From a virus: 48,387 nt of DNA. This document shows, piece after piece, positions 19,327-28,073 of the stretch (within the stretch, counting starts at the first letter, position 1; each line of letters starts with the position of its first letter). The translations under genes were made by a program, and so were the position numbers. Under the pieces are notes generated by a model that made no database searches, had not been told where the DNA came from, and was given only the letters and a program-made list of their open reading frames with translations. The DNA lies in the IMG/VR virus record IMGVR_UViG_3300023179_000166, positions 1 through 48,387 of that record, one strand, 5' to 3'.

Positions 19327-19515
19327 TTAGACTCCAATATGATTTTTAAGATCTTGCCGTGCTTCTTCTGTAACAAGTCCAACATTATCGTTGATCCACT
19401 GAACACACTCGTCGACCAAGATGCTGGCAAACATTTCGGTTTTATCTACACTTATCCATTTACCGCTAGTATCGGTTCCGACTCGAGTCAGCAGTTCTTT
19501 AAGTCGTTCGTTCAT
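19327..19515 (-). CDS. Small MNER-family protein
   Basis: 62 residues: MNERLKELLTRVG at the start, FASILVDECVQWI in the middle and LKNHIGV at the end, the same plan as the tandem family at 45437-46064 (MNERIREL ... FAELIVxEC ... KHFGVEE). A distant paralogue. Function unknown. Start overlaps the upstream gene by 4 nt. Confidence 0.7.
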   Translation of the reverse strand: MNERLKELLTRVGTDTSGKWISVDKTEMFASILVDECVQWINDNVGLVTEEARQDLKNHIGV

Positions 19516-20699
19516 TTAAATACCTTGACAAGAATAACATCCTCATTGAAACGACCGTTAAGCGGCACTTCGGTGGTCTTAACAGACTTTTCGAACCAAG
19601 TTTCAAAACGCCGTTGCGTATTCTGCTCCTTGAACTCTTTAAGTTGCTCAGGCGGCTTACGAAGAGTTTTTTGAGCACTCTTGTCGCTGTAGTCCAGTAA
19701 GGTGGTACCCTTGACATTAAATCCTGCGGAACTCCGACTAATGTAGTAACCCATCTTGCGAGTTTTTACATTAAACACCACAGCACCTTGAGCACCGATG
19801 AGCTGTGCCGGTGGCACGCTCACAATACCCAACTTATCATCCTTGACACAGAACTTGAGCTTAGACACAATTTGCTCTGCGGGCTTGACCTTTTTAGCAC
19901 GAGGCTTCTTGAGCACCTTTTGCTCTGCGGCAATTTGATCGCAGGCGGCTACAATGCTATCGTAGAATTCGATCAGTTTCTTAACATTCTTGCGACTGTT
20001 ATGACGATAAGCTTCACGCAGTTGTTCGTCGGCTTCCCCACTGGCTAATTCGAGCAGTTCGTCATGACCACGCTTAAAGAAACCTTTGATGTAACGAGCG
20101 TGAGCAGCCTTGGCTCCCTTGCCACGAAGAAGGTTAACAATCTTAAATGCCTTGGGATCAAATGCTTCGGGATTGGTGATCCAACTATCAATTGCTTGAT
20201 CAAGCTCTTCGCTCATATCACCGGCGGCTTCACGCAAACGATCTTGAATATTGATAACAGGCAATACAGCCTTTACAATTTTCTTGGTTGAATCTTCTTC
20301 TTCCTCGAGATCGTTGGCACCTGTCTGAATCACCTTTTCAATTTCAGCACGGAGCCAGACCCCGGTGTCCTTGCCGCCGTTAAACCCGGCATGAATTTCG
20401 GGCATACCTTTAGTCAAGCATGCCGCAATACCCATCATGGTACCGCTAAAGTATTGATCTTTAGTCTTGCGGATCACGTCAATGTCTGTCTTAGAATACC
20501 CGGCAGTATGCATCCATTCTACCAGTTTGGGCTTGAGGTCTTTTACGGATTTTTCAAGACGATACCAGCTCATAGCATCCTGCCAGTGGCGAGTAAATTT
20601 GGCACCATCCCATTCGTCGGCACTGTCCCATTTTGGGCTCATGTCACGACCTTTGTTGGTCCGAATTGCAATACTGGCTTGTTTCAGCTTAGTGGCCAT
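19512..20699 (-). CDS. Conserved T4-like phage protein of unknown function
   Basis: 395 residues. Mostly helical, with charged middle part (ANDLEEEEDSTKKIVKA) and a basic linker (KKPRAKKVKPAEQ). The last ~120 residues look beta-rich (AQGAVVFNVKTRKMGYYISRSS). No catalytic motif seen. Expressed from the terminator-promoter composite at 20731-20769. The codon use (ending in C/G) is more GC-rich than the 36-42 kb cassette. Confidence 0.72.
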   Translation of the reverse strand: MATKLKQASIAIRTNKGRDMSPKWDSADEWDGAKFTRHWQDAMSWYRLEKSVKDLKPKLVEWMHTAGYSKTDIDVIRKTKDQYFSGTMMGIAACLTKGMPEIHAGFNGGKDTGVWLRAEIEKVIQTGANDLEEEEDSTKKIVKAVLPVINIQDRLREAAGDMSEELDQAIDSWITNPEAFDPKAFKIVNLLRGKGAKAAHARYIKGFFKRGHDELLELASGEADEQLREAYRHNSRKNVKKLIEFYDSIVAACDQIAAEQKVLKKPRAKKVKPAEQIVSKLKFCVKDDKLGIVSVPPAQLIGAQGAVVFNVKTRKMGYYISRSSAGFNVKGTTLLDYSDKSAQKTLRKPPEQLKEFKEQNTQRRFETWFEKSVKTTEVPLNGRFNEDVILVKVFK

Positions 20700-20730
20700 T
20701 GTGTTGCTCCTTAGTGTTCAATATATGTAT

Positions 20731-20759
20731 ATTATAAACTAAAAAACCGGATAGGTCAA
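20731..20759 (-). promoter_or_regulatory. Sigma70-type promoter with -35 in a terminator loop
   Basis: TTGACC, 17-nt spacer, TATAAT on the minus strand, 32 nt upstream of the ATG at 20699. The -35 lies in the loop of the terminator hairpin 20744-20769. Confidence 0.8.
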
Positions 20760-20769
20760 GATCCGGTTT
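20744..20769 (-). terminator. Rho-independent terminator
   Basis: Minus strand AAACCGGAT (20761-20769) pairs with ATCCGGTTT (20744-20752), loop CTTGACCT, then a T run. It ends the transcript of the 194-aa gene (20797-21381). Confidence 0.8.
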
Positions 20770-20796
20770 TACCAAATTTATCCAAATTTTGGCAAT

Positions 20797-21381
20797 TTAT
20801 TCAAAGTGTTCCCAATCTCCGCCCTTGGCAGGAACCCAGCCTAGACGTTGAAAGTCTGCTCGGATTTCATCTGTGATACAACCTTCGGGCACATATTTGT
20901 CGACTATTTCTAAGCGTAGTTTTTGTTCTTCGGTAAATTCTTGCTCAGTGTCACCATAGTCGGCATCTCGTATTCCGGAACAATACCAGTCAATGTAGTC
21001 TCCTTCTTCACGCATATGGGCAACAATGCCACCAGCATAACGCCAAGAACACGACCATTCTTCTTCTTTGAGAATTGGAATGACTTCTAATTTGATGAAT
21101 CTATTATTACAAAGAGCCGCATAGATATTTTGAGCATAGCTTTCACTGGCACGAGCCTTGGCTAAAATCCAATCGGCGGTACGCAAATCCCATTCGAGAT
21201 TTTGCTTACGCCATTCTGGATCTGCTTCTCTCTCATCCTCTTTTACATTCCAACTATTGTAGTAGTCTGCCATGGCTCGAGTATCTTCGTCATTCTCGGG
21301 CGTCTTGCCCTTTTCAGCCTGCCGCTCGAGATACTTTTCTTTTTGAAAAGTATTGCGATCTGGACTCTTAGAGATGTTCAT
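20797..21381 (-). CDS. Conserved phage hypothetical
   Basis: 194 residues, highly charged. The N-terminal part is helical (KYLERQAEKGKTPENDEDTR); the middle has WSCSWRYAGGIVAHMREEGDYIDWYCSG. It ends just before a terminator. Overlaps the upstream gene by 4 nt (ATGA). No function known. Confidence 0.7.
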   Translation of the reverse strand: MNISKSPDRNTFQKEKYLERQAEKGKTPENDEDTRAMADYYNSWNVKEDEREADPEWRKQNLEWDLRTADWILAKARASESYAQNIYAALCNNRFIKLEVIPILKEEEWSCSWRYAGGIVAHMREEGDYIDWYCSGIRDADYGDTEQEFTEEQKLRLEIVDKYVPEGCITDEIRADFQRLGWVPAKGGDWEHFE

Positions 21382-21659
21382 TGTAGATTACGATTGTCAG
21401 ATTTAGGATCAAATGATCGAATTAGGCGTTCGGCCAAAACCAAATCGTCAGGGTCATCGCTGTCCATAAGTGATTCAATATCAACAGGTTGGCTCTTCTC
21501 GAACAAAGATCCATCTTCGATAGACTTACGAATTTCGGCAATAAGTTCATCGAGTTCTTCTTGTGTACCTTCGAACCCATCAAAGGCACCAGGAGCGAAC
21601 TCGATTTTGAGTTCACGGCGTTCTTCGGGAGTCATATCTTCGGGTTGTTTAGTTTCCAT
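21378..21659 (-). CDS. Small acidic hypothetical protein
   Basis: 93 residues, very acidic (EELDELIAEIRKSIEDGS, SDDPDDLVLAERLIRSF). No domain recognised. Coupled to both neighbours (1-nt gap and 4-nt overlap). Confidence 0.68.
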   Translation of the reverse strand: METKQPEDMTPEERRELKIEFAPGAFDGFEGTQEELDELIAEIRKSIEDGSLFEKSQPVDIESLMDSDDPDDLVLAERLIRSFDPKSDNRNLQ

Positions 21660-21660
21660 G

Positions 21661-22521
21661 TTAAGTCCAAAGTGAGTTACGGATCTTGATAAGACGAATC
21701 ATCATTTGTTCATCTTCTCGTTCATATTGTTCTTCAATCTTACGCAGTTTTTTTAGAGCTACATCTGCCATCTTACGAATTTCTTTAGTTTCGCCTTTAC
21801 TTGAAAACATAGCACTAAACCCATCGGCACCGCGTTCTTTGGCTATTTTACGTTTAAGGTCGCAGTACTCACTCCAACCGCTGGCATCGTGCGGATCTGG
21901 ACGGTTGCGGTAAACTTCGGTCCACCACTTATACAATGCCAAAATTTCCAATGCTTTTTCAGCTTGATAAGTAGGCTTGCCGATGTTAGGACTTCCGGGT
22001 TCGCATTCGTCTTCTTTCCAAACAAGCTCGCTTTGCCACTTAAGGTTGTCCAGCCCGGCCTGCGGGCAACGCCAGGTGCGGATTCGAAACCAACCAACAG
22101 CCCACCAAGGCATGTTGTACTTTGGTCGCTCTTCGGGACTCCAAGCAAGGTGCCACCAGGCTAACTCCACTTCAACAAAGTCTTGTAGTTCGTTGAATAG
22201 ACAAGGAAGGAACCTGTGGCCCACGTCGCACCATTTACCGGGCTTGATGTCACGAGGGTGAGCGGTAAGACTATGAGTGCGACTAATCCAACGGTTATTG
22301 ATATAGTACTTAACATCGTAAATTTTATCAATGGGCCACCAGAGAAAGTTTTGGATTTTATCCAGACCTTCTTCGGCCAACCAATATCTAAAAGGATATT
22401 TAGTTTCGGCTTCTTTGCGCCAATCTTCCCAATCATCCGAAGTCTTTGCGCCACCTTTTGCGGTACCGCGAAGCCAATCAGCAAAAGGTGAACAACTCCA
22501 ATAATGTGCTCTTTGAGCCAT
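21661..22521 (-). CDS. Conserved T4-like phage hypothetical
   Basis: 286 residues rich in Trp (about 20) with NFLWWPIDKIYDVKYYINNRW, PGKWCDVGHRFLPCLF and VEVELAWWHLAW. Proteins of this type occur in T4-like phages of water; function unknown. It ends in a charged helix (LKKLRKIEEQYEREDEQ). Confidence 0.72.
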   Translation of the reverse strand: MAQRAHYWSCSPFADWLRGTAKGGAKTSDDWEDWRKEAETKYPFRYWLAEEGLDKIQNFLWWPIDKIYDVKYYINNRWISRTHSLTAHPRDIKPGKWCDVGHRFLPCLFNELQDFVEVELAWWHLAWSPEERPKYNMPWWAVGWFRIRTWRCPQAGLDNLKWQSELVWKEDECEPGSPNIGKPTYQAEKALEILALYKWWTEVYRNRPDPHDASGWSEYCDLKRKIAKERGADGFSAMFSSKGETKEIRKMADVALKKLRKIEEQYEREDEQMMIRLIKIRNSLWT

Positions 22522-23214
22522 TTATTCCTTCTTCCCTCCAAACAGCTGGAGTAAACTAATAAACAGGTTAATAAAATCTAGGTAAAGTGTTAAAGCACCT
22601 CTAACTTCGGTGGCTTCACTAGTCGACATGCTCAACTCTTCTCTAATTTTTTGTGTATCGTAGGCAGTTAGGCCAGTGAAGATAATAATTGCTAATGAGC
22701 TAACTACCATCTGTAAAGCACTACTCCCAATAAACACATTAATTATACTAGCGATTACGATTGCGATCAAGCCTACAAATAACCATTTACCAAGACTATC
22801 TAGGCTTTTTTTGGTAAAGTAGCCATAAAACGACATTGTTCCAAACAGAACAGCCGCTCCCATAAATGCGCTTACAATACTTCCCATATTAAACACAGCA
22901 AAAATGGTAGCGAAACTTAGGCCCATTAACGCGGCAAATCCGTGTAGACATAAATGGTAAACACTTTTAGCTAGTCCTTCGTTTGCTAAAATAAAGCTGA
23001 TTCCAAATACAGCTACCAATGGAGCAAAAATTACAATCCATTTTGTAAAACCTGTAAAGAAAAACTGAAGTAACGCAGGACTTGTGCCAACCAAATAGCT
23101 AATAATCATTGATGTAAGAACAGCTAGGCTCATGTTTCCATAAACACGGCTCATAGCAGTATTGAGTTCCGAAGCTGAACGGTATGTTACAGCATTATAT
23201 GTAGTATCAAACAT
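22522..23214 (-). CDS. Bax inhibitor-1 family membrane protein
   Basis: 230 residues, seven membrane helices, the YccA/YbhL (BI-1, TMBIM) family. Hallmarks: NTAMSRVYGNMSLAVLTSMI in the first helices and the FTGLTAYDTQKIRE motif near the C-terminus, whose Asp takes part in the pH/calcium gate of the bacterial homologue BsYetJ. In bacteria, YccA inhibits FtsH proteolysis. A phage copy could protect or redirect membrane quality control. Overlaps MazG-like gene by 8 nt. Confidence 0.88.
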   Translation of the reverse strand: MFDTTYNAVTYRSASELNTAMSRVYGNMSLAVLTSMIISYLVGTSPALLQFFFTGFTKWIVIFAPLVAVFGISFILANEGLAKSVYHLCLHGFAALMGLSFATIFAVFNMGSIVSAFMGAAVLFGTMSFYGYFTKKSLDSLGKWLFVGLIAIVIASIINVFIGSSALQMVVSSLAIIIFTGLTAYDTQKIREELSMSTSEATEVRGALTLYLDFINLFISLLQLFGGKKE

Positions 23215-23590
23215 TTTGATCTCCTTTTGCTACAAATTTATTTAATTCCGGAGGTGTCCAACCCAACGGTTTTAAAACTTTTCCATCTTCACGCTTCCGA
23301 ACTTTTCCAGTTTCTTTATCAATTTTGGCAAAGTTAGTACGCATAACTTCCTTCCAGGCACCCTCAGCATCTGCGCCCATTGAATGAATAGCACCAATGG
23401 TTACAACAAGGATATCAATAAGAGCATCGAGTTGCTCAACTACATCTTGTTGATGATAGGCCGCATTGAATTCTGTGAATTCTTCTGCGATAAGATCTCT
23501 GTAAAGATGATATTGGGCATCGTTTAGGGCGCCTACAGTTTGATCACAGGCCCGCATAAATTTTTCTTGATCGCGAAACGGATTGGTCAT
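23207..23590 (-). CDS. MazG/HisE-like nucleotide pyrophosphohydrolase
   Basis: 127 residues. All-alpha NTP-PPase pattern: LYRDLIAEEFTEFNAAY (E-x-x-E), then EQLDALIDILVVTIGAI (the ExxD half) and a GKVLKPLGWTPPEL end typical of the phosphoribosyl-ATP pyrophosphohydrolase-like phage proteins. Likely hydrolyses a dNTP or ppGpp-like nucleotide; the exact substrate is unknown. Confidence 0.82.
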   Translation of the reverse strand: MTNPFRDQEKFMRACDQTVGALNDAQYHLYRDLIAEEFTEFNAAYHQQDVVEQLDALIDILVVTIGAIHSMGADAEGAWKEVMRTNFAKIDKETGKVRKREDGKVLKPLGWTPPELNKFVAKGDQNV

Positions 23591-23592
23591 AA

Positions 23593-24168
23593 TTAAAAAT
23601 TCCTATTAATATAAATTGAGCCAGTTTGGCTCATCCAATGGGCTCCTTCGGCCTGAGCAATTTTTCGAATACGAGCGGTATCCTCGGGCATCAATTCGCA
23701 GTTGTACCTTTTTAGATGCTCAATCCAATACTCAGTTGGTTGTTCATTGACATGGTGATAACCACCTTGCCCGGGCAAAGCATTTGTCATTAATATAAAT
23801 TTACCACAGGTTAATGAAGAAAGTAAATTATCTAAATACTGTTCTTCGATATGTTCAACAACCTCTTGACAGTGTACAAGATCTACCCGAGCGGTAACAC
23901 ACCCTTGGGTAAGATCGCACAAGGTGGCAGGATAAATACAGTTTTGAACATTATCTAACATACCGTCTACGGCAACAACATCAAGATTTTGTCTGCTAAA
24001 GTATCTGCTCGAATACCCAAGACCACAACCAAGATCTAATACGCTTTTAATGGCAAACCGATCAATCACATAATTCCACACACCTGGGCAAAAAGTCCAA
24101 GGATCTCCCTCGAGTAGATTTCCGCCTACATGAGGGTTGTCTGTATTATGTGCTATCCTAAAATTCAT
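23593..24168 (-). CDS. Class I SAM-dependent methyltransferase
   Basis: 191 residues. Motif I is VLDLGCGLGYSS (~40-51), with acidic end of beta2 in VVAVDGMLDNV and a VEHIEEQYLDNLL motif after beta4. QGGYHHVNEQ suggests substrate-binding. Resembles small-molecule or O-antigen-linked methyltransferases. Substrate unknown. Overlaps the 59-aa gene by 4 nt. Confidence 0.82.
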   Translation of the reverse strand: MNFRIAHNTDNPHVGGNLLEGDPWTFCPGVWNYVIDRFAIKSVLDLGCGLGYSSRYFSRQNLDVVAVDGMLDNVQNCIYPATLCDLTQGCVTARVDLVHCQEVVEHIEEQYLDNLLSSLTCGKFILMTNALPGQGGYHHVNEQPTEYWIEHLKRYNCELMPEDTARIRKIAQAEGAHWMSQTGSIYINRNF

Positions 24169-24344
24169 TGTACAAGATGCCTTAGATTTTTTTCGCTATA
24201 TACATGAAGTACACCGCGATCGTCTTCTACAACTAGCCGTATAGCACCGCTTAGTTTACAGAATACTGCTACTACAGTTCCTACAAAGGTGTAATCTCCA
24301 CCTACCTTTTCGACATGGTCTCCGACTTTAAAAATTGATTCCAT
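24165..24344 (-). CDS. Small SH3/KOW-like protein
   Basis: 59 residues, FKVGDHVEKVGGDYTFVGTV then RLVVEDDRGVLHVYSEKNL. This small beta-barrel-like protein is common in phages and prophages. I take the ATG at 24344 rather than the TTG 9 nt upstream because GAGG precedes it. Overlaps the previous gene by 17 nt. No function known. Confidence 0.7.
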   Translation of the reverse strand: MESIFKVGDHVEKVGGDYTFVGTVVAVFCKLSGAIRLVVEDDRGVLHVYSEKNLRHLVQ

Positions 24345-24642
24345 TGTTTCCAAACCTCAAATAAAATTCTGCTAATTTCTTTTTTTCAAGTTCTGCGGTT
24401 ATGGCATATTGGTAACCGTAGTGAACATAATCGATCTGCTGATGATAAACTGGAGATTCTATAGCATTCTCCATGACAAATTTACCTGCGTCCGATTGTT
24501 GCCAGTTCCATATTGGTCCTGCGGCATAGATCTCAGGGTCCTCTACATCGCTGAGACGAAAGCGATGTACTACAACCTTGTGAATTTCTTTTACAATTTC
24601 TTTGTCGCCGTCCTTGGCCACTTGATATCTTACCCGGCCCAT
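24328..24642 (-). CDS. Conserved T4-like phage hypothetical
   Basis: 104 residues; VVVHRFRLSDVEDPEIYAAGPIWNWQQS is a recognisable stretch shared with phage proteins of unknown function. Overlaps both neighbours (13-17 nt). Confidence 0.7.
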   Translation of the reverse strand: MGRVRYQVAKDGDKEIVKEIHKVVVHRFRLSDVEDPEIYAAGPIWNWQQSDAGKFVMENAIESPVYHQQIDYVHYGYQYAITAELEKKKLAEFYLRFGNNGINF

Positions 24643-24938
24643 TTTAGATAAAACAGTGTTTGAAATTTAAGAGCATCATGTTTTGTTTTAAAGTACCATT
24701 GATCGTATGCCATTCTTCTTACATCAGGCCAATTTTCTAGTTGCTCAGTTGTCCAATCGACTACCGGTGTAATATCTATATAGCTGTCTTCGTATACTAA
24801 CTCTTTTACAGTTATAACCCATACTTTACAGTTCTTTGATAATTCAGCACAATATCGAGGTCCTGATTCTAACATTGATTTATATTTTTCGTAATCAGGT
24901 TCTAAACTTGTTAGAATGGCCTCCCAGGGGTCCGTCAT
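24630..24938 (-). CDS. Hypothetical protein
   Basis: 102 residues, aromatic-rich (DQWYFKTKHDALKFQTLFYLKW). No motif recognised. ATGA overlap with the upstream gene. Confidence 0.65.
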   Translation of the reverse strand: MTDPWEAILTSLEPDYEKYKSMLESGPRYCAELSKNCKVWVITVKELVYEDSYIDITPVVDWTTEQLENWPDVRRMAYDQWYFKTKHDALKFQTLFYLKWAG

Positions 24939-25363
24939 GTCTTCTTCTTTTTAGAGAAATTGCGACGACGCGGAGAGGTAGTTTTTAGATTAAGGTTACT
25001 ATGTCTTACATCCTTGATGCTTTTTTCAATAGCGGCATGAATTTGTTCAGGAGTAGGATCATTAAAATCATCGGCTGTTTCAAACCCTACTGTATTGATA
25101 AACTTAATGGTAGAATCTAAATCAAATTTTCTAAGGTAACCTAATGGACCTCGTTCATCTTCACTCATGGTTTCCCATGTGCGAATTTCTAACAAGGCGT
25201 CAATTTCGGTCGGAACAGCAATGATATAGTGAGGTCCTGCTGTAAATCCTTCATCAGACAAGTCCAATACTTTAATTACAGTACCCTTGGTCAATCGTGC
25301 GTTTCTAGAGATACCAGAGATCCATGCCGAGTCACCGGCTTTGTAAATATTCTTAGCGGTCAT
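24935..25363 (-). CDS. Hypothetical protein with basic C-terminus
   Basis: 142 residues: beta-rich first half (AGDSAWISGISRNARLTKGTVIKVLD, KOW-like), helical middle and a basic tail (SPRRRNFSKKKKT) that could bind nucleic acid. No family recognised. Coupled to the 58-aa gene by ATGA. Confidence 0.65.
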   Translation of the reverse strand: MTAKNIYKAGDSAWISGISRNARLTKGTVIKVLDLSDEGFTAGPHYIIAVPTEIDALLEIRTWETMSEDERGPLGYLRKFDLDSTIKFINTVGFETADDFNDPTPEQIHAAIEKSIKDVRHSNLNLKTTSPRRRNFSKKKKT

Positions 25364-25536
25364 GCTACGGTCACTTCTCTTTGATCTTTTGTACTTTTGG
25401 TCTCAAGAAGGTCTTTGACAAACTTAATGGCCTTTCGATCAGTGTCATAGACATATTCTTGATCTTCTGTATCATCGCTTCGTAGTGTAACGATTACACC
25501 GTTACACACCTTACGAATTTCGATTGACTCAAACAT
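25360..25536 (-). CDS. Small hypothetical protein
   Basis: 58 residues, beta strands first (ESIEIRKVCNGVIVTLRS) and then a helix (RKAIKFVKDLLETKS). Real by its ATGA junction and by clean fit between genes; function unknown. Confidence 0.62.
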   Translation of the reverse strand: MFESIEIRKVCNGVIVTLRSDDTEDQEYVYDTDRKAIKFVKDLLETKSTKDQREVTVA

Positions 25537-25547
25537 AGGTTCACCTT

Positions 25548-26273
25548 TTATTGTGGAACACTTAAATTGTAATTAAAGTGGAAAATACCGATATGAGCCA
25601 CTTCACGGCTCAATGCCTGATCGCACCAAATTTCATATCCTGCTTTTTGTGCCTGCTGGCAGAAGAATATGTCCTCACCAATTTCAAGATTCATCGAGGG
25701 AATGTACTCTTGTAGGTAGTGCGGTTGAGGAATTTTTTCATAAACTTCGCGCTTGACCATAACTAAGCCATGCGGAAGAACATCAATTAGTTCCATATCT
25801 GGACTGTTATCGGTAGTATGGAATTCAACAAATGTACCTGGCTGTCCGCTCATACCTGTAAAATTAGGATTAGGGAAACGACGGCGCCGATAGTTAGCAC
25901 CGACAATGTCTTTGTTGCGAGCTAGCAATCGCATAGGAGCATCGATAGGAAACTTCATGTCCGAGTCGACCCACCAAATGTAATCAAAATCTGATTTCAA
26001 AAAGATGTCAACTAGGTTACGACGGGCAATAGTAATAACTGAGCCAATGTTGAACGCACAGTTAATTTTGATACCATTAGCAACCATATTGGCCGCAGCC
26101 ATAGCTAGGTGTTGTGCAAATTCGGCATTGACCATTTCCATAGCTGGAACAGCAATCATAACGCTAGGGCGTCGATTCTGATTGGATGCTGGTTGTCTTG
26201 CCTGTGCTGCCGGAGCAAAAGACTTCGGAATCTGTGTACGATTCGGGATATTAAGTTTACCTTTGTTCTGCAT
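25548..26273 (-). CDS. Glycosyltransferase-like protein (GT-A fold)
   Basis: 241 residues. A Pro/Asn-rich N-terminus (~35 aa), then SVMIAVPAMEMVNAEFAQHL, IARRNLVDIFLKSDFDYIWWVDSDM with a DxD metal motif, and a C-terminal GEDIFFCQQAQKAGYEIWCD where a GED acid is typical. This fits a GT2-like transferase. Substrate unknown. It lies behind promoter 26292-26320. Confidence 0.75.
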   Translation of the reverse strand: MQNKGKLNIPNRTQIPKSFAPAAQARQPASNQNRRPSVMIAVPAMEMVNAEFAQHLAMAAANMVANGIKINCAFNIGSVITIARRNLVDIFLKSDFDYIWWVDSDMKFPIDAPMRLLARNKDIVGANYRRRRFPNPNFTGMSGQPGTFVEFHTTDNSPDMELIDVLPHGLVMVKREVYEKIPQPHYLQEYIPSMNLEIGEDIFFCQQAQKAGYEIWCDQALSREVAHIGIFHFNYNLSVPQ

Positions 26274-26291
26274 GAGTTTCCTTTAGTGTTT

Positions 26292-26320
26292 AGTATACTT
26301 GTTTATTTTAGAAAAATCAA
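26292..26320 (-). promoter_or_regulatory. Sigma70-type promoter
   Basis: TTGATT, 17-nt spacer, TATACT on the minus strand, 19 nt upstream of the ATG at 26273, in a 63-bp gap after folE. Confidence 0.68.
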
Positions 26321-26336
26321 CCTTTAGTTTGCTCAT

Positions 26337-27077
26337 TTACCTAGGAGCAAACTCTTGTTGGAGTTTAATATTATCCATAAACTCTTTTTTAGTCCCTGGA
26401 TCATCTTTGAAAGATCCTCGTAGAACTGTTGTTTGTGTAAGGCTACTATGAGCCATAATACCTCTGTTTTCACAGCAACCGTGTGTGGCCTGGATATAAA
26501 CTCCTAGGTCTGTGGCTCCTGTGGCTTTTGCGATTTCTCTAGCAATGTCATTACAAAGTTCCTCCTGGAGAGTACCACGTCGGGCACACCATTGTGCGAT
26601 TCGGGTGTATTTGCTGAGTCCGATAAGTTTTTCAGCGGCAATAATGCCAATATAAGCAACGCCACTAACGGGTTGGTGATGATGGCTACACATACTGCGA
26701 AGCTCACTGCGAACAACCAGCATACCTTCATAACGGTCCGCCGTGTTGTTTGGAAATGCTGTTGCGTCTGGTGCTGGGTCATATCTACCTGCCATTATTT
26801 CGTTAAAATACATTTTAGCCAGGCGTCGTGCTGTACCCTTGCTGTTAGGATCGTTTTCACGATCGATAAGAAGTCGATCAAGAACCAATTCAAACGCTTC
26901 CGTAGCCTCGTCAATTAGTTGATTCTTTGTTTGCTCGTCGACATAATCGCTAATGTTATCTCCGGCCCAAAAACGCTTACCTTCGCGTTTCATTTTGAAT
27001 CGAATTACATCTGCTAAATATGCTTCTTCGTAGCCGCCTTCTCCGGCTATTACTTCTAATGCTGTGTCTTTTTTCAA
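26337..27077 (-). CDS. folE: GTP cyclohydrolase I (FolE-type)
   Basis: 246 residues. Zinc and catalytic residues are visible: SMCSHHHQPVSG (Cys and His), and ATHGCCENRGIMAHSS near the C-terminus with the second Cys and Arg. GTP cyclohydrolase I makes 7,8-dihydroneopterin triphosphate, the first step for folate and 7-deazaguanine (preQ0, queuosine). The host-like EHHLLPF motif is CSHHHQPV here. Together with queD and yhhQ it provides queuosine or deazaguanine precursors. Own promoter at 27116-27144. Confidence 0.9.
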   Translation of the reverse strand: MKKDTALEVIAGEGGYEEAYLADVIRFKMKREGKRFWAGDNISDYVDEQTKNQLIDEATEAFELVLDRLLIDRENDPNSKGTARRLAKMYFNEIMAGRYDPAPDATAFPNNTADRYEGMLVVRSELRSMCSHHHQPVSGVAYIGIIAAEKLIGLSKYTRIAQWCARRGTLQEELCNDIAREIAKATGATDLGVYIQATHGCCENRGIMAHSSLTQTTVLRGSFKDDPGTKKEFMDNIKLQQEFAPR

Positions 27078-27115
27078 TTTATTATTCTCCGAGTTTGTGT
27101 CGAGGATGACATTTT

Positions 27116-27144
27116 ATAATATAGATTTATTTAGGTTCCGTCAA
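27116..27144 (-). promoter_or_regulatory. Sigma70-type promoter of folE
   Basis: TTGACG, 17-nt spacer, TATTAT on the minus strand. The -35 lies inside the 3' end of the dehydrogenase gene. Confidence 0.68.
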
Positions 27145-27942
27145 CCTAAGCAGTAGATTTTTCTTTACGGCGGCATTAAGCACATTCATATCCACGCTAG
27201 CATCTTCGGCAATTTTTAGCAAGGCTGCTGTGTCTTTTGGAAAACAAGCACCACCAAAACCGTAATAGCCGTCGGGCCCAGGAACCTGTAAATGGCTGGA
27301 TCCAATTCTGTGATCGGTGCGAATCATTTTAGCAACCACTGTATAGTCGCAATCAAGTTTTTTAGCAAGGTCGGCTAATTCATTCATATAGATAACCTTG
27401 GTAGCCAAGAAAGTATTTAGAGTATATTTGGCCAAACTAGCTTCGGCAATTGAACAATGGAATACACGATCCTGTTCTAATCCGGATTGACTTAGCCGAA
27501 TAAGTCTTTCTGCTTCTCTGCGATAGGCACTGACAGCACCACCAATAAAGGCAAACTTACCATTGGCATAGTCTTGTTCGGCGTTGGCCGCTGTTAAGAA
27601 CTCAGGAGCATGAACTAGATTAGGAAACTGTCGGTTTAATTCTGTGTAGATATTAGGAGGTGCCGTACACTTACTAATAATTACACCGGTATAGTTAATG
27701 GCCTTAAGATCTTGTAATACACCTTCTAAATAAGAAGTGTCGCAACTACCATCATCACTTTGTGGACTAGGAACACAGACAAAGATACCATCGCAGGTTT
27801 TTAGTTCATCGTAGGTAGCCATAAATCCTTTTGGAGGATCACGTTTGACTAATGTAACATACGGGTCGCCGGCAAATGCCAAACTAATAGCATTACCTAC
27901 ATATCCTACTCCGATAATTCCTACTCTTGTGTATTGGTCCAT
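27127..27942 (-). CDS. Nucleotide-sugar (UDP-glucose/GDP-mannose) dehydrogenase-like protein
   Basis: 271 residues, much shorter than the usual ~390-450. N-terminal Rossmann GIIGVGYVGNAIS, then FVCVPSPQ, a VHAPEFLT loop and a C-terminal FGGACFPKDTAAL holding the catalytic Cys. The C-terminal UDP-sugar binding domain is missing, so it may act on a different substrate or depend on dimerisation. It fits a pathway feeding the nearby glycosyltransferases. Confidence 0.8.
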   Translation of the reverse strand: MDQYTRVGIIGVGYVGNAISLAFAGDPYVTLVKRDPPKGFMATYDELKTCDGIFVCVPSPQSDDGSCDTSYLEGVLQDLKAINYTGVIISKCTAPPNIYTELNRQFPNLVHAPEFLTAANAEQDYANGKFAFIGGAVSAYRREAERLIRLSQSGLEQDRVFHCSIAEASLAKYTLNTFLATKVIYMNELADLAKKLDCDYTVVAKMIRTDHRIGSSHLQVPGPDGYYGFGGACFPKDTAALLKIAEDASVDMNVLNAAVKKNLLLRLTEPK

Positions 27943-28027
27943 AAAAATCCTTGTTTTGTTCTTTTAATTATGATTAAGGGCGGGCACACTCTAAATTTAT
28001 TGGAAATCTTTATAATCATTAGAAGAA

Positions 28028-28056
28028 ATAGGTCTCGCCGGAATGACAAGACCTAT
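28028..28056 (-). terminator. Possible rho-independent terminator
   Basis: Minus strand ATAGGTCT and AGACCTAT (8 bp) with a 13-nt loop, then a short pyrimidine-rich run (TTTCTTC), just after the 215-aa gene. The 131-bp gap 27943-28073 holds nothing else I can name. Confidence 0.45.
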
Positions 28057-28073
28057 CTGGTAAGAATCTTTGA

